A DNA stretch of 64,000 nt from Kingella potus (GTDB lineage: Bacteria; Pseudomonadota; Gammaproteobacteria; Burkholderiales; Neisseriaceae): the NCBI RefSeq assembly GCF_900451175.1, contig NZ_UGJJ01000001.1:248001-312000 (forward strand), read 5' to 3'. Below are positions 23,914 to 31,458 of the stretch, in pieces (position 1 is the stretch's first letter; each line of letters starts with the position of its first letter). The notes under the pieces were generated by a model, which made no database searches, was not told where the DNA came from, and was given only the letters and a program-made list of their open reading frames with translations. A program made the position numbers and the translations under genes.

Positions 23914-25269
23914 ATGCTGAAAAAACTCTGGCGCAAAATGGCGGGCAAACCCGCCGCCGGCAGCGTCAAACACACCACCCCCTACACCGGACACGGCCTC
24001 AGCGCGGACGACATCAGCTTTGCCGCCGAGAAAACCGTTTCCCGCCTGCAACAGGCGGGCTACGAAGCCTACATCGTCGGCGGCGCGGTGCGCGACCTCC
24101 TGATCGGCGCGGATCCCAAAGACTTCGACGTAGCCACCAACGCCACCCCCGAAGAAATCCGCGCCCTCTTCCGCCGCAGCCGCATCATCGGCCGCCGCTT
24201 CCGTATCGTCCACGTACAAATCGGCCCCGAAACCATCGAAGTAACCACCTTCCGCGGCAGCGGCAGCGGCGGCACGGTACAGAACGAGCAGGGCCGCATC
24301 ATGAAAGACAACAGCTACGGCACGCTCGCCGAAGACGCAGGCCGCCGCGACTTCACCTGCAACGCCCTCTACTTCGACCCCGTCAAACGCGAAATCCACG
24401 ACTTCCACAACGGCGTGGAAGACGTAAGGCAGCGCCGCATCGTCATGATCGGCAACCCCGCCGAACGCTATCGGGAAGACCCCGTCCGCATACTGCGCGC
24501 CGTGCGTCTGGCGGGCAAACTCGGCTTCACCGTCGAAGAACACACCGCCGCCCCCGCCGCACAATACGCAGGCCGTCTGAAAGAAGAACCCCCCGCCCGC
24601 CTGTTTGACGAAATTACCAAACTCCTCTTCTCCGGCCACGCCCGCCGCTGTCTCGACCAGTTCCGCGCCCTCGGCATCGACACCCGCATCCACCCCCTGC
24701 TCGACTCCCTGCAACAGGCCGCAGCAGGCGGCCGCAGCGGCATCGTCGCCGAATCCCTGAAAAACACCGACGAACGCGTCCGCGCCGGCAAATCCGTCTC
24801 CGCCGGCTTCGTCCTTGCCGCCCTCATGTGGGACAAGCTGGACACACTCTGGCAGAAACACCGGCAGCACGGCCTCAAACCCGCCCACGCCCTCATCCAA
24901 GCCATGTCCGAACTGGACGGCACGATGGAAAAAGGCTGGGGCGTGCCGCAAAAATTCACCGCCACCATGCGCGAAATCTGGATACTCCAGCCCCAGTTCG
25001 ACAACCGGCGCGGGATGCGCCCCCACCGCCTCCTCGCCCAGCCGCGCTTCCGCGCCGCCTACGACTTCCTCGTCCTGCGTGCCCAAACCGGCAGCGCGGA
25101 ACAAGAACTCGCCGACTGGTGGACAACATTCCAGCACGCCCCCCCCGAAGAGCGCGAAAAAATGACCGCCTCCGTGCCTGCCGCCGCCGACGCGCCCGCA
25201 GACAGCCGCCGAAAACGCCGCCGCAAGCCGCGCAAACGCAAATCCGCAGACGCAGATGCCGTCGGATAA
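23914..25269 (+). CDS. pcnB: Poly(A) polymerase I
   Basis: PcnB adds 3' poly(A) tails that promote RNA decay. The ATG at 23914 follows GGGAAG and gives 451 residues. The nucleotidyltransferase core begins at YEAYIVGGAVRDLLIG (residues 50-65) with the catalytic DxD in DPKDFDVATN (Asp70 and Asp72). RRDFTCNALYFDP and the tRNA NucTransf2-type RNA-binding region (REDPVRILRAVRLAGKLGF) follow. The C-terminus ends in a long basic tail (RRKRRRKPRKRKS), typical for PcnB and absent from CCA-adding enzymes. Its leader contains a terminator-like hairpin. Confidence 0.95.
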   Translation: MLKKLWRKMAGKPAAGSVKHTTPYTGHGLSADDISFAAEKTVSRLQQAGYEAYIVGGAVRDLLIGADPKDFDVATNATPEEIRALFRRSRIIGRRFRIVHVQIGPETIEVTTFRGSGSGGTVQNEQGRIMKDNSYGTLAEDAGRRDFTCNALYFDPVKREIHDFHNGVEDVRQRRIVMIGNPAERYREDPVRILRAVRLAGKLGFTVEEHTAAPAAQYAGRLKEEPPARLFDEITKLLFSGHARRCLDQFRALGIDTRIHPLLDSLQQAAAGGRSGIVAESLKNTDERVRAGKSVSAGFVLAALMWDKLDTLWQKHRQHGLKPAHALIQAMSELDGTMEKGWGVPQKFTATMREIWILQPQFDNRRGMRPHRLLAQPRFRAAYDFLVLRAQTGSAEQELADWWTTFQHAPPEEREKMTASVPAAADAPADSRRKRRRKPRKRKSADADAVG

Positions 25270-25345
25270 GGCCGTCTGAAACTCCTTCAAAACACACGCC
25301 GTACCTCTCGGACGGCCTCCGTCAATTTCTACACAGGAAACCCAA

Positions 25346-26122
25346 ATGGCAGCATTCAACACCGAAAAAGTCCTTTCCGTACACCACTGGACCGATGCCT
25401 ACTTCACCTTCACCTGCACCCGCGACGAATCCCTGCGCTTTGAAAACGGCCAGTTTGTCATGGTCGGCCTGATGGTGGACGGCAAACCCCTTATGCGCGC
25501 ATACAGCGTTGCCAGCGCAAATTACGAAGAACACCTTGAATTTTTCAGCATCAAAGTACAGGACGGCCCCCTTACCAGCCGCCTGCAACACCTCAAAGTC
25601 GGCGACGACGTACTCATCAGCAAAAAACCCACCGGCACCCTCGTTGCCGGCGACCTCAACCCCGGCAAGCACCTCTACCTGCTGTCCACCGGCACCGGCA
25701 TCGCCCCCTTCCTCGCGGTAACCAAAGACCCGGACATCTACGAAATGTTTGAAAAAGTCATCCTCGTCCACGGCGTGCGATACCAAAAAGATCTCGCCTA
25801 CTACGACCGCTTCACCCGCGATCTGCCCAACGACGAATACCTCGGCGAACTCGTCCGCGACAAACTCATCTACTATCCCATCGTTTCCCGCGAAGACTAT
25901 ATCCACCACGGCCGCCTTACCGACCTCATGAGTTCGGGCAAACTCTTTGCCGACATCGGCCTGCCGCCAATCAACCCCCAAGACGACCGCGCCATGCTCT
26001 GCGGCAGCCCCGCCATGCTCAAAGACACCCGTCAAGTCCTCAACGGATTCGGCCTGGTCGAATCCCCGAAAGTCGGCGTACGCGGCGATTTCCTGATCGA
26101 ACGCGCGTTTGTCGACCAGTAA
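25346..26122 (+). CDS. fpr: Ferredoxin/flavodoxin-NADP(+) reductase
   Basis: A 258-residue cytoplasmic flavoenzyme that transfers electrons between NADPH and ferredoxin or flavodoxin. The FAD-binding motif is RAYSVAS at residues 51-57 and the NADP-binding domain starts at LLSTGTGIAPFLAV (about 111-124). MLCGSPAMLKDTRQVL and the C-terminal region VRGDFLIERAFVDQ complete the family pattern. The end carries extra residues after the aromatic position, as in proteobacterial type enzymes. It follows pcnB in the same direction with a spacer containing a DUS, and an inverted DUS terminator lies after it. Confidence 0.95.
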   Translation: MAAFNTEKVLSVHHWTDAYFTFTCTRDESLRFENGQFVMVGLMVDGKPLMRAYSVASANYEEHLEFFSIKVQDGPLTSRLQHLKVGDDVLISKKPTGTLVAGDLNPGKHLYLLSTGTGIAPFLAVTKDPDIYEMFEKVILVHGVRYQKDLAYYDRFTRDLPNDEYLGELVRDKLIYYPIVSREDYIHHGRLTDLMSSGKLFADIGLPPINPQDDRAMLCGSPAMLKDTRQVLNGFGLVESPKVGVRGDFLIERAFVDQ

Positions 26123-26455
26123 ACACAGTTTGCCGCATTACGGGTTGCCGCAATGCCAAAAGGCCGTCTGAAAACCGATTTTCCGGTTTTCAGACGGCCT
26201 CTTCCAGTTTGGAATGGCCGGCAAAGCCGCAATCTCCCGCCTTGCCGCCCGCATCCGCTGCACAGGAAAACGGCAGATTGAAGCGGCATCCGCCGATTCG
26301 GATGCCGATATGCATCATCTTACCGCCGGCTTACTGCCCGATTTTAAAGACAATGGACGCTACGGCCTGCCGCCGGTTTTCCGGTTTTAAAGAAAACGAA
26401 AAATCCGGCTGCAATCTGCAAGCCGGATGATATTTTTTGTTTTATACGGTAATTG
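26123..26455. other. Spacer before the tRNA array
   Basis: 333 bases holding the fpr terminator and a 58-codon frame from ATG 26214 (MAGKAAISRLAARIRCTGKR) without a binding site or recognisable product. No function is evident. Confidence 0.4.
26158..26203 (+). terminator. Inverted DUS terminator behind fpr
   Basis: AAAAGGCCGTCTGAAAACCG and CGGTTTTCAGACGGCCTCT form a nearly perfect stem. Confidence 0.75.
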
Positions 26456-26532
26456 TGGCGCGGCGGACGGGGCTCGAACCCGCGACCCCCGGCGTGACAG
26501 GCCGGTACTCTAACCAACTGAGCTACCACCGC
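26456..26532 (-). tRNA. tRNA-Asp(GTC), copy 1
   Basis: Folding the minus strand gives a 77-nt tRNA with encoded CCA. Acceptor GCGGTGG pairs with CCGCCGC; the anticodon loop CTGTCAC contains GTC; the T arm has GGTTCGAGC. It is followed on transcription order by the 3' end of the array. Confidence 0.95.
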
Positions 26533-26571
26533 GCATCCCGCTGCAAACAGGCAGACGGAAACGGAGAAAAC

Positions 26572-26647
26572 TGGTGGGTGATGACGGAGTCGAACCGCCG
26601 ACATTCTGCTTGTAAGGCAGACGCTCTACCAACTGAGCTAATCACCC
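26572..26647 (-). tRNA. tRNA-Val(TAC), copy 1
   Basis: A 76-nt tRNA with encoded CCA; acceptor GGGTGAT pairs with ATCACCC, and the anticodon stem CTGCC/GGCAG-type loop has TAC in CTTACAA. Confidence 0.95.
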
Positions 26648-26657
26648 GTTTGAATTG

Positions 26658-26734
26658 TGGCGCGGCGGACGGGGCTCGAACCCGCGACCCCCGGCGTGAC
26701 AGGCCGGTACTCTAACCAACTGAGCTACCACCGC
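26658..26734 (-). tRNA. tRNA-Asp(GTC), copy 2
   Basis: Identical to the copy at 26456-26532, offset by 202 bp. Confidence 0.95.
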
Positions 26735-26773
26735 GCATCCCGCTGCAAACAGGCAGACGGAAACGGAGAAAAC

Positions 26774-26849
26774 TGGTGGGTGATGACGGAGTCGAACCGC
26801 CGACATTCTGCTTGTAAGGCAGACGCTCTACCAACTGAGCTAATCACCC
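26774..26849 (-). tRNA. tRNA-Val(TAC), copy 2
   Basis: Identical to the copy at 26572-26647, offset by 202 bp. Confidence 0.95.
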
Positions 26850-26859
26850 GTTTGAATTG

Positions 26860-26936
26860 TGGCGCGGCGGACGGGGCTCGAACCCGCGACCCCCGGCGTG
26901 ACAGGCCGGTACTCTAACCAACTGAGCTACCACCGC
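26860..26936 (-). tRNA. tRNA-Asp(GTC), copy 3
   Basis: Identical to the other two Asp copies, offset by 202 bp. Confidence 0.95.
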
Positions 26937-26975
26937 GCATCCCGCTGCAAACAGGCAGACGGAAACGGAGAAAAC

Positions 26976-27051
26976 TGGTGGGTGATGACGGAGTCGAACC
27001 GCCGACATTCTGCTTGTAAGGCAGACGCTCTACCAACTGAGCTAATCACCC
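26976..27051 (-). tRNA. tRNA-Val(TAC), copy 3 (first transcribed)
   Basis: Identical to the other Val copies; it is the gene nearest the promoter at 27074-27102. Confidence 0.95.
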
Positions 27052-27073
27052 GCTGCTTTTCAGCGAAGCGCGG

Positions 27074-27102
27074 ATTAAACCAAATTATCCCCCTCCGTGC
27101 AA
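27074..27102 (-). promoter_or_regulatory. Putative promoter of the tRNA array
   Basis: On the minus strand TTGCAC (27102-27097) and TTTAAT (27079-27074) are 17 bp apart and followed by a GC-rich discriminator (CCGCGC), as in promoters of stable RNAs under stringent control. The first tRNA begins 22 bases further on. Confidence 0.6.
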
Positions 27103-27260
27103 GCAGTCTCTTTACACAAAGGCGCAATATGTTGAATAGCCGCGCTTTTTATTTTCAGACGGCCTTTTTTGCCGTGTCAGAGGCCGTCTGAAAACGCCGC
27201 GCCGTCTTTCCATGCTGCGCGTATGCGGGTAATCTTGCCGCTTTTTGCCAGCCCGCCGCC

Positions 27261-28805
27261 ATGATGCCGCCCATTCCCGGCCTGGATGCCGCCCTCGCCC
27301 GTTTTCAGACGGCCTTATCCGACCCGCAGCGTACGCAGCGGCGTATTCTCGACGGCATTCTCCGTGCCAACTGCGGCACGCTGTACGGCCGCAGACACGG
27401 GTTTGCGCGCATCCGCAGTTATGAGGACTTCGCCCGCGCCCTGCCGGTATCGGACTATGATGCGCTGCGCACGCTGATCGGACGCACGGCGGCAGGCGAA
27501 AGCGGCCTGCTTGCCGCAGAAGAAGTGGTCTGCTTTGAAGAAACGGGCGGCAGCACGGGCGGCGCGAAAGCCGTTCCCTACACCGCCGGCCTCTATGCCG
27601 CTTTCCGCCGCGCCGTTTTGCCGTGGCTGGCGGATTTGCGGCGGCGGCGGCCGCAGGCGTTTGCGGGAAAGCTGTTTTTTATCGTCAGCCCCGCCGCACG
27701 CGGGCGTACGCATACCGCAGGCGGGATTCCTTTCGGCAGCGGCAGCGATTTGGACTATTTCGGCAGCGGAGCAGCCGCCGTGCTGCTGCCGCACACGCTG
27801 TTTCTGCCCGAACTTTTGTCGGCGCAAACCGCAGAGGAGTGGCAGTTTCACAGTGCGCGGCTGCTGCTTGGCGCGGCGGATCTGGCTTTTGTCTCGGTGT
27901 GGAGCCCGACTATGCTGCTGCTGTTTCTGCACACGATGCAGACGCGCCAGGACGCGCTTTTGCCGCAGGTGGCCGATCCGCGCCGCCGTGCCGTTCTCGC
28001 CCGCGCCCTGTCGCGGGAAATACCCGATACCCGCGCCATTTGGCCGCAGCTCGACACCATCAGCTGCTGGAAGAGCCACACCGCCGCCGCGCCTGCCGCC
28101 GCGCTGCAAACTTGGTTTCCCCATGTTTTTATCGAAGGCAAAGGGCTGCTGGCAACGGAATTTGTCGGCAGCATTCCGTTTTGGCCGTCTGAAAACCGTG
28201 CCCGCAGCTTTTCAGACGGCCTCCGCCCCCTGTTGGCCGTGGACAGCCATTTTTATGAGTTTCAAGGCGAAGAAGGCATTGTTCCCTCATGGCAGACGCG
28301 GGCGGGCGCGGACTACCGGCTGCTTGTTACCACCCAGGGCGGGCTGTACCGCTACGACACGGGAGATGATGTCCGCGTACACGCGCTGCACGGCGGTGTG
28401 CCGGAAATCGGCTTTATCGGGCGCGGCACTTTAACGAGCGATTTGTGCGGCGAAAAGCTGAGCGAGGCCTTCGTGCGCAGCGCGATGGAAACGGTATCGG
28501 CCGGTTTGCCGGAACAGGCATTTTTGCAGGGCGTGCAGGCCGATCCGCCGCACTACCGGCTGCTGTCCGCCCTGCCCGCCGTATGGCAGAATCCCGAACT
28601 CGCTGCTCGGCTGGACGACGCGCTCGGCGGCAATCCGCAATACGCCTACGCCCGCCGCACCGGACAGCTCGCCGCCCTGCGCGTGTGCCGCTGCGCCGAC
28701 CCGCAGGCTTATGCGGCAGGCTTTTTCCGCGCCGGCCAGCGGTTTGCCGTACGCAAAATCCCGCTGCTGCTGCCGCCCGCCGCAGCGGATGCAGAGGCCG
28801 TCTGA
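27261..28805 (+). CDS. GH3-family acyl-adenylating ligase
   Basis: A 514-residue member of the GH3 family (ANL superfamily), best known from plants where it joins amino acids to auxin or jasmonate via an acyl-adenylate. The phosphate-binding loop GGSTGGAKAVPYT is at residues 96-108, an aromatic/helical middle follows (LLLGAADLAFVSVWSPTMLL, CW at 269-270), and the late adenylation motif YRYDTGD is at 363-369, then GFIGRG and the C-terminal cap domain. The ATG pair at 27261 lacks a strong binding site. It is the first gene of a four-gene cluster with a Rieske oxygenase, a membrane protein and a GNAT-like protein. A DUS hairpin lies inside its coding sequence. The substrate is unknown. Confidence 0.85.
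   Translation: MMPPIPGLDAALARFQTALSDPQRTQRRILDGILRANCGTLYGRRHGFARIRSYEDFARALPVSDYDALRTLIGRTAAGESGLLAAEEVVCFEETGGSTGGAKAVPYTAGLYAAFRRAVLPWLADLRRRRPQAFAGKLFFIVSPAARGRTHTAGGIPFGSGSDLDYFGSGAAAVLLPHTLFLPELLSAQTAEEWQFHSARLLLGAADLAFVSVWSPTMLLLFLHTMQTRQDALLPQVADPRRRAVLARALSREIPDTRAIWPQLDTISCWKSHTAAAPAAALQTWFPHVFIEGKGLLATEFVGSIPFWPSENRARSFSDGLRPLLAVDSHFYEFQGEEGIVPSWQTRAGADYRLLVTTQGGLYRYDTGDDVRVHALHGGVPEIGFIGRGTLTSDLCGEKLSEAFVRSAMETVSAGLPEQAFLQGVQADPPHYRLLSALPAVWQNPELAARLDDALGGNPQYAYARRTGQLAALRVCRCADPQAYAAGFFRAGQRFAVRKIPLLLPPAAADAEAV
28182..28224. repeat. Inverted DUS pair inside the GH3 coding sequence
   Basis: TGGCCGTCTGAAAACC and CTTTTCAGACGGCCTCC form a stem around 10 bases and encode residues 308-322 (WPSENRARSFSDGLR). 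Such pairs normally lie behind genes. Confidence 0.8.
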
Positions 28806-28904
28806 AAACCGTGCGCACCGGTTTCAGAGCCTGTTGGGCGTTTTCAGACGGCCTGTCCGCGCCGCCGTCCGCCATGACGACAAAATGCGAAAAGAACACC
28901 AAAA

Positions 28905-29942
28905 ATGACCACATCCGACCTTTCCGCCGCCAACGGCCTGCACAATTACTGGTATATCGCCGCCCGCGAGCGCGACGTGCGCAAAAAGCCGCAGGCGGTG
29001 CGGCTGTTCGGGCGGCACTACGCCGTTTTCCATCAGGGCGGCGGCCGCTACGCCGCGCTGCTCGACTGCTGCCCGCACCGCAATGTGCCGCTTTCCATCG
29101 GCAAAGTGGAAAACGGCTGCCTGCAATGTGCCTATCACGGCTGGTCGTTCGACGGCACGGGCAGGCTTGCCGCCATCCCCGCCCTGTGCGGCTGCGATAC
29201 GCCCGATGTGCGTGTGCCCGCTGTGCATTGCACGGCGCAGGACGGCTATGTCTGGATATGCGCCGGCACGCCCGCCTCCGCCGCCCCGCTGCCCTTTGCC
29301 TGCCTGAATGAGGCGGGTTACACCACTTTCCGGATGAAAACCCGTTTTGCCGCGCCCGTCGATTGGTGTCTGGAAAACTTTCTCGACTGCCCGCACGCGG
29401 TGTATGTGCACCATTCCTGGTTCCGCGCCCCCACCGGCAAGCCCGTCCGCGCCCTGCTGCGCCGCAATGCCGACGGTGCGCAAATCGAATACGCCGACGA
29501 GCCGCGCGAAAAAAGCCTGGTATGGAAGCTGCTGCAAAACAGCCAAACCGAAATGAGCCATACCGACCGCTTCATCGCCCCCGCCACCTCGCGCGTGGAC
29601 TACCGTTTTTCCGACGGAAAGCACTACATCGTTACTTCTTCCTGCACGCCGCTGGACGGAGAAACCACCGAAGTGTACACCGTCGTCAGCTACAGATTCG
29701 GCCGTCTGAACCCGCTCATCCGCCTTGTATTCGAGCCGCTTTCCCGCTTCATCATCAGTCAGGACGTGGCCATCATGAAACAGCAGCGCGACAACATCGC
29801 CCGCTTCGGCGGCCGCGCGCGCTTCTGCAACAGCCCCGCCGACCTGCTGATGCCCGAAATTGCCGCATGGCGCAAAACCCTGGCCGAAGGCGGCACGCCC
29901 GCAGCCGCAGGCATTGTCCGCGAACAGGAGCTGCATCTGTGA
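28905..29942 (+). CDS. Rieske non-heme iron oxygenase
   Basis: A 345-residue ring-hydroxylase-type oxygenase (VanA/PaO-like alpha subunit). The Rieske [2Fe-2S] ligands are C56-P-H58 and C75-AY-H78. The mononuclear iron site has N158-x2-D161-x2-H164-x4-H169 in ENFLDCPHAVYVHH, with a likely third ligand Asp near the C-terminal helix (SQDVAIMKQQ). It would hydroxylate or demethylate an aromatic or related substrate using a separate reductase; none is encoded nearby, although fpr lies 2.8 kb upstream. A DUS-containing gap of 99 bp separates it from the GH3 gene. Its stop overlaps the GTG start of the next gene. Confidence 0.9.
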   Translation: MTTSDLSAANGLHNYWYIAARERDVRKKPQAVRLFGRHYAVFHQGGGRYAALLDCCPHRNVPLSIGKVENGCLQCAYHGWSFDGTGRLAAIPALCGCDTPDVRVPAVHCTAQDGYVWICAGTPASAAPLPFACLNEAGYTTFRMKTRFAAPVDWCLENFLDCPHAVYVHHSWFRAPTGKPVRALLRRNADGAQIEYADEPREKSLVWKLLQNSQTEMSHTDRFIAPATSRVDYRFSDGKHYIVTSSCTPLDGETTEVYTVVSYRFGRLNPLIRLVFEPLSRFIISQDVAIMKQQRDNIARFGGRARFCNSPADLLMPEIAAWRKTLAEGGTPAAAGIVREQELHL

Positions 29943-30517
29943 AACGCGCCTTTCAGACGGCCTCTTGCGCCATGCTCGCCGCCGCGCTGCTGTTTTACGT
30001 TTGGCAAAACGGTTTTGCCGCAGCAGGCGGGCAAATCTCGCTGCCCAAAGCCTTGTGGCTGGGCGCGGCCGTATTGTTCTGGCTGGTGCTGCCGCCGCTG
30101 TTTTTTTGTTCCAAACACGTATCAGGCCGTCTGAAAGCCGCCTATTTTGTTTTTTGGCTGCCCATGGCTGCCCGCGCCGCCGGCGAGATCGTGCTGATGT
30201 ACGGCACCAACCGCTGGCAGTACGCCTACGGCATCGCCCACGACCTGTTCAGCATCGCCATCCTGCTGCCTGCCGCCCTGCTCTGCCGCCGCGCAACCCC
30301 GCGCCCGCTGGCCGCCAATCTGGCCGTTACCGCCGCCATGTTTGCCGCCGAAGTGTATTTCGCCTCCTATATCGCAGCCTTCCACCGCCACCACCCCCAT
30401 GCGGAAATCTGGTTTGTCGGCTGGGAAGCCCCGCATCTGGCCAATCAGGCCGCTACTGCCTTCCTCGTTGCCGCCCTTGCCGGCTGGCTGGTTTATCTCG
30501 TCCGCAAACTGCCATGA
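29939..30517 (+). CDS. Membrane protein of unknown function in the GH3-Rieske cluster
   Basis: The GTG at 29939 overlaps the TGA of the oxygenase gene (GTGA), giving 192 residues and translational coupling. There are about five hydrophobic segments, beginning with MLAAALLFYVWQNGF and LWLGAAVLFWLVLPPLFF, then VFWLPMAARAAGEIVLMYG and a late SYIAAFHRHHPHAEIWFVGW stretch rich in histidine (HRHHPHAE) between helices. The His cluster could hold metal. No family was recognised. A transporter or a membrane-bound enzyme of the pathway are both possible. A DUS is embedded in the frame (SGRLKAAYF). Confidence 0.7.
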   Translation: MKRAFQTASCAMLAAALLFYVWQNGFAAAGGQISLPKALWLGAAVLFWLVLPPLFFCSKHVSGRLKAAYFVFWLPMAARAAGEIVLMYGTNRWQYAYGIAHDLFSIAILLPAALLCRRATPRPLAANLAVTAAMFAAEVYFASYIAAFHRHHPHAEIWFVGWEAPHLANQAATAFLVAALAGWLVYLVRKLP

Positions 30518-31242
30518 ACAAACTCACCACCCGCACCGAAGCCCCGCAGAATCTTTCCGCCGCGCAAACCGCCGCTCTCTACGCCCTCTATGCCCGCTAC
30601 TACGGCGGCACTTCGCCCGAACTGTTCCGCCGCGACCTTGCCGAAAAAGACCACATCCTCCTGCTCGAAGACGAAAGCGGACAGACGCGCGGCTTCACCA
30701 CCCTCAAAACCATCCCGTTTTCCCATCAGGGACAAAGCGGCCGCGCCCTGTTCTCCGGCGACACCATCATCGACCACCGCTACTGGGGCGAGCAAACCCT
30801 GCCCCTGGCCTGGTGCGCCCTTGCAGGCCGTCTGAAAGCGCAGCAGCCCGACACCCCGCTCCACTGGCTGCTCATCGTCAAAGGCGACCGCACCTACCGC
30901 TATCTCAACGTATTCAGCAAAGCCTACTACCCCAACCGCCGCACTCCCACCCCGCCCGACATACAGCGGCTTATCGACCATCTTGCCGCCGCACGCTTCG
31001 GCACGCATTACCATCCCGATACCGGCCTCGTACGCTACCCCCAATCGCAAGGCCACCTCAAAAGCGAGTGGCTGAACGGCAAAACCGCCGCCAATCCCGA
31101 AGCCGCCTACTTCCGCAGCCGCAATCCCGGCCACGCGCAAGGCGACGAACTGGTCTGCCTCACCCTCCTCGCCCCCGAAAACCTCCGCTCCTTCGCCCTG
31201 CACGGTTTTCTCGCCGGACTGGAACAGGGCCCGTTAGCGTGA
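30514..31242 (+). CDS. GNAT-like acyltransferase in the GH3-Rieske cluster
   Basis: The ATG at 30514 overlaps the previous stop (ATGA), giving 242 residues. The fold looks like a GNAT acyltransferase: an N-terminal helix pair (LSAAQTAALYALYARYYGGT), LFRRDLAEKDHILLLED, GFTTLKTIPF as a strand and GRALFSGDTIIDHRYWGEQT as the beta4/acyl-CoA region, then HWLLIVKGDRTYRYL. The canonical Q/RxxGxG/A is not clear, so substrate and cofactor are unproven. The stop codon TGA at 31240 lies inside the left end of a MITE-like element, so the original C-terminus may have been changed by its insertion. Confidence 0.65.
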   Translation: MNKLTTRTEAPQNLSAAQTAALYALYARYYGGTSPELFRRDLAEKDHILLLEDESGQTRGFTTLKTIPFSHQGQSGRALFSGDTIIDHRYWGEQTLPLAWCALAGRLKAQQPDTPLHWLLIVKGDRTYRYLNVFSKAYYPNRRTPTPPDIQRLIDHLAAARFGTHYHPDTGLVRYPQSQGHLKSEWLNGKTAANPEAAYFRSRNPGHAQGDELVCLTLLAPENLRSFALHGFLAGLEQGPLA

Positions 31243-31333
31243 AACAAAATAGAAAATCTGCGCCAGAGCCGCACCCTGCCGCACCGCCCGTACCGGCTGC
31301 GGCCGGATACCTTTTCTGTTTTATTCCACTATA
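31236..31333. repeat. MITE-like (Correia-type) element at the cluster end
   Basis: Left end GTGAAACAAAATAGAAAA and right end TTTTCTGTTTTATTCCACTA are near-complementary around a GC-rich core with CCGTACCGGCTGC. TATAAT is created at its right edge (31330-31335). Same class as the element at 8144-8237. Confidence 0.5.
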
Positions 31334-31370
31334 ATAAAAGCCGGATTCGGAGAAACACGCGCAGACAATG

Positions 31371-31398
31371 TTGCGGCCAAGCCCCGCGTGCATATAGA
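31371..31398 (+). promoter_or_regulatory. Putative fabA promoter
   Basis: TTGCGG (31371-31376) and TATAGA (31393-31398, within TATAGAAT) are 16 bp apart, about 60 bp before the fabA start. Confidence 0.5.
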
Positions 31399-31407
31399 AT
31401 GCCCACC

Positions 31408-31431
31408 TTTTTAGAGCTTAGTCTCTAAAAA
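31408..31431. promoter_or_regulatory. Perfect dyad between fabA promoter and gene
   Basis: TTTTTAGAG and CTCTAAAAA are perfect complements around CTTAGT. The site starts about 10 bp after the -10 element, where a repressor would block transcription. It is not a DUS and has no T tract in the sense of an efficient terminator. Confidence 0.55.
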
Positions 31432-31458
31432 TCAAAACAAGCCCCGAAAAGGAAAACC

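Larger units (their letters stand above)
26456..27051. repeat. Three perfect 202-bp repeats of a tRNA-Asp/tRNA-Val pair
   Basis: The two tRNA genes and both spacers recur with a period of exactly 202 bp (starts at 26456, 26658 and 26860), with no base difference noticed. The transcription order is Val-Asp-Val-Asp-Val-Asp on the minus strand. Confidence 0.95.

Noticed and set aside
23788..25362. 524-codon minus-strand ORF
   Set aside because: Antisense to pcnB.
26214..26390. 58-codon ORF MAGKAAISRLAAR
   Set aside because: No Shine-Dalgarno, starts right behind a terminator, and no recognisable product.
26437..27191. Three overlapping plus-strand ORFs with RRTGLEPATPGVTGRY and TESNRRHSACKADALPTEL
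   Set aside because: They are antisense translations of the tRNA-Asp and tRNA-Val genes, a well-known kind of false protein.
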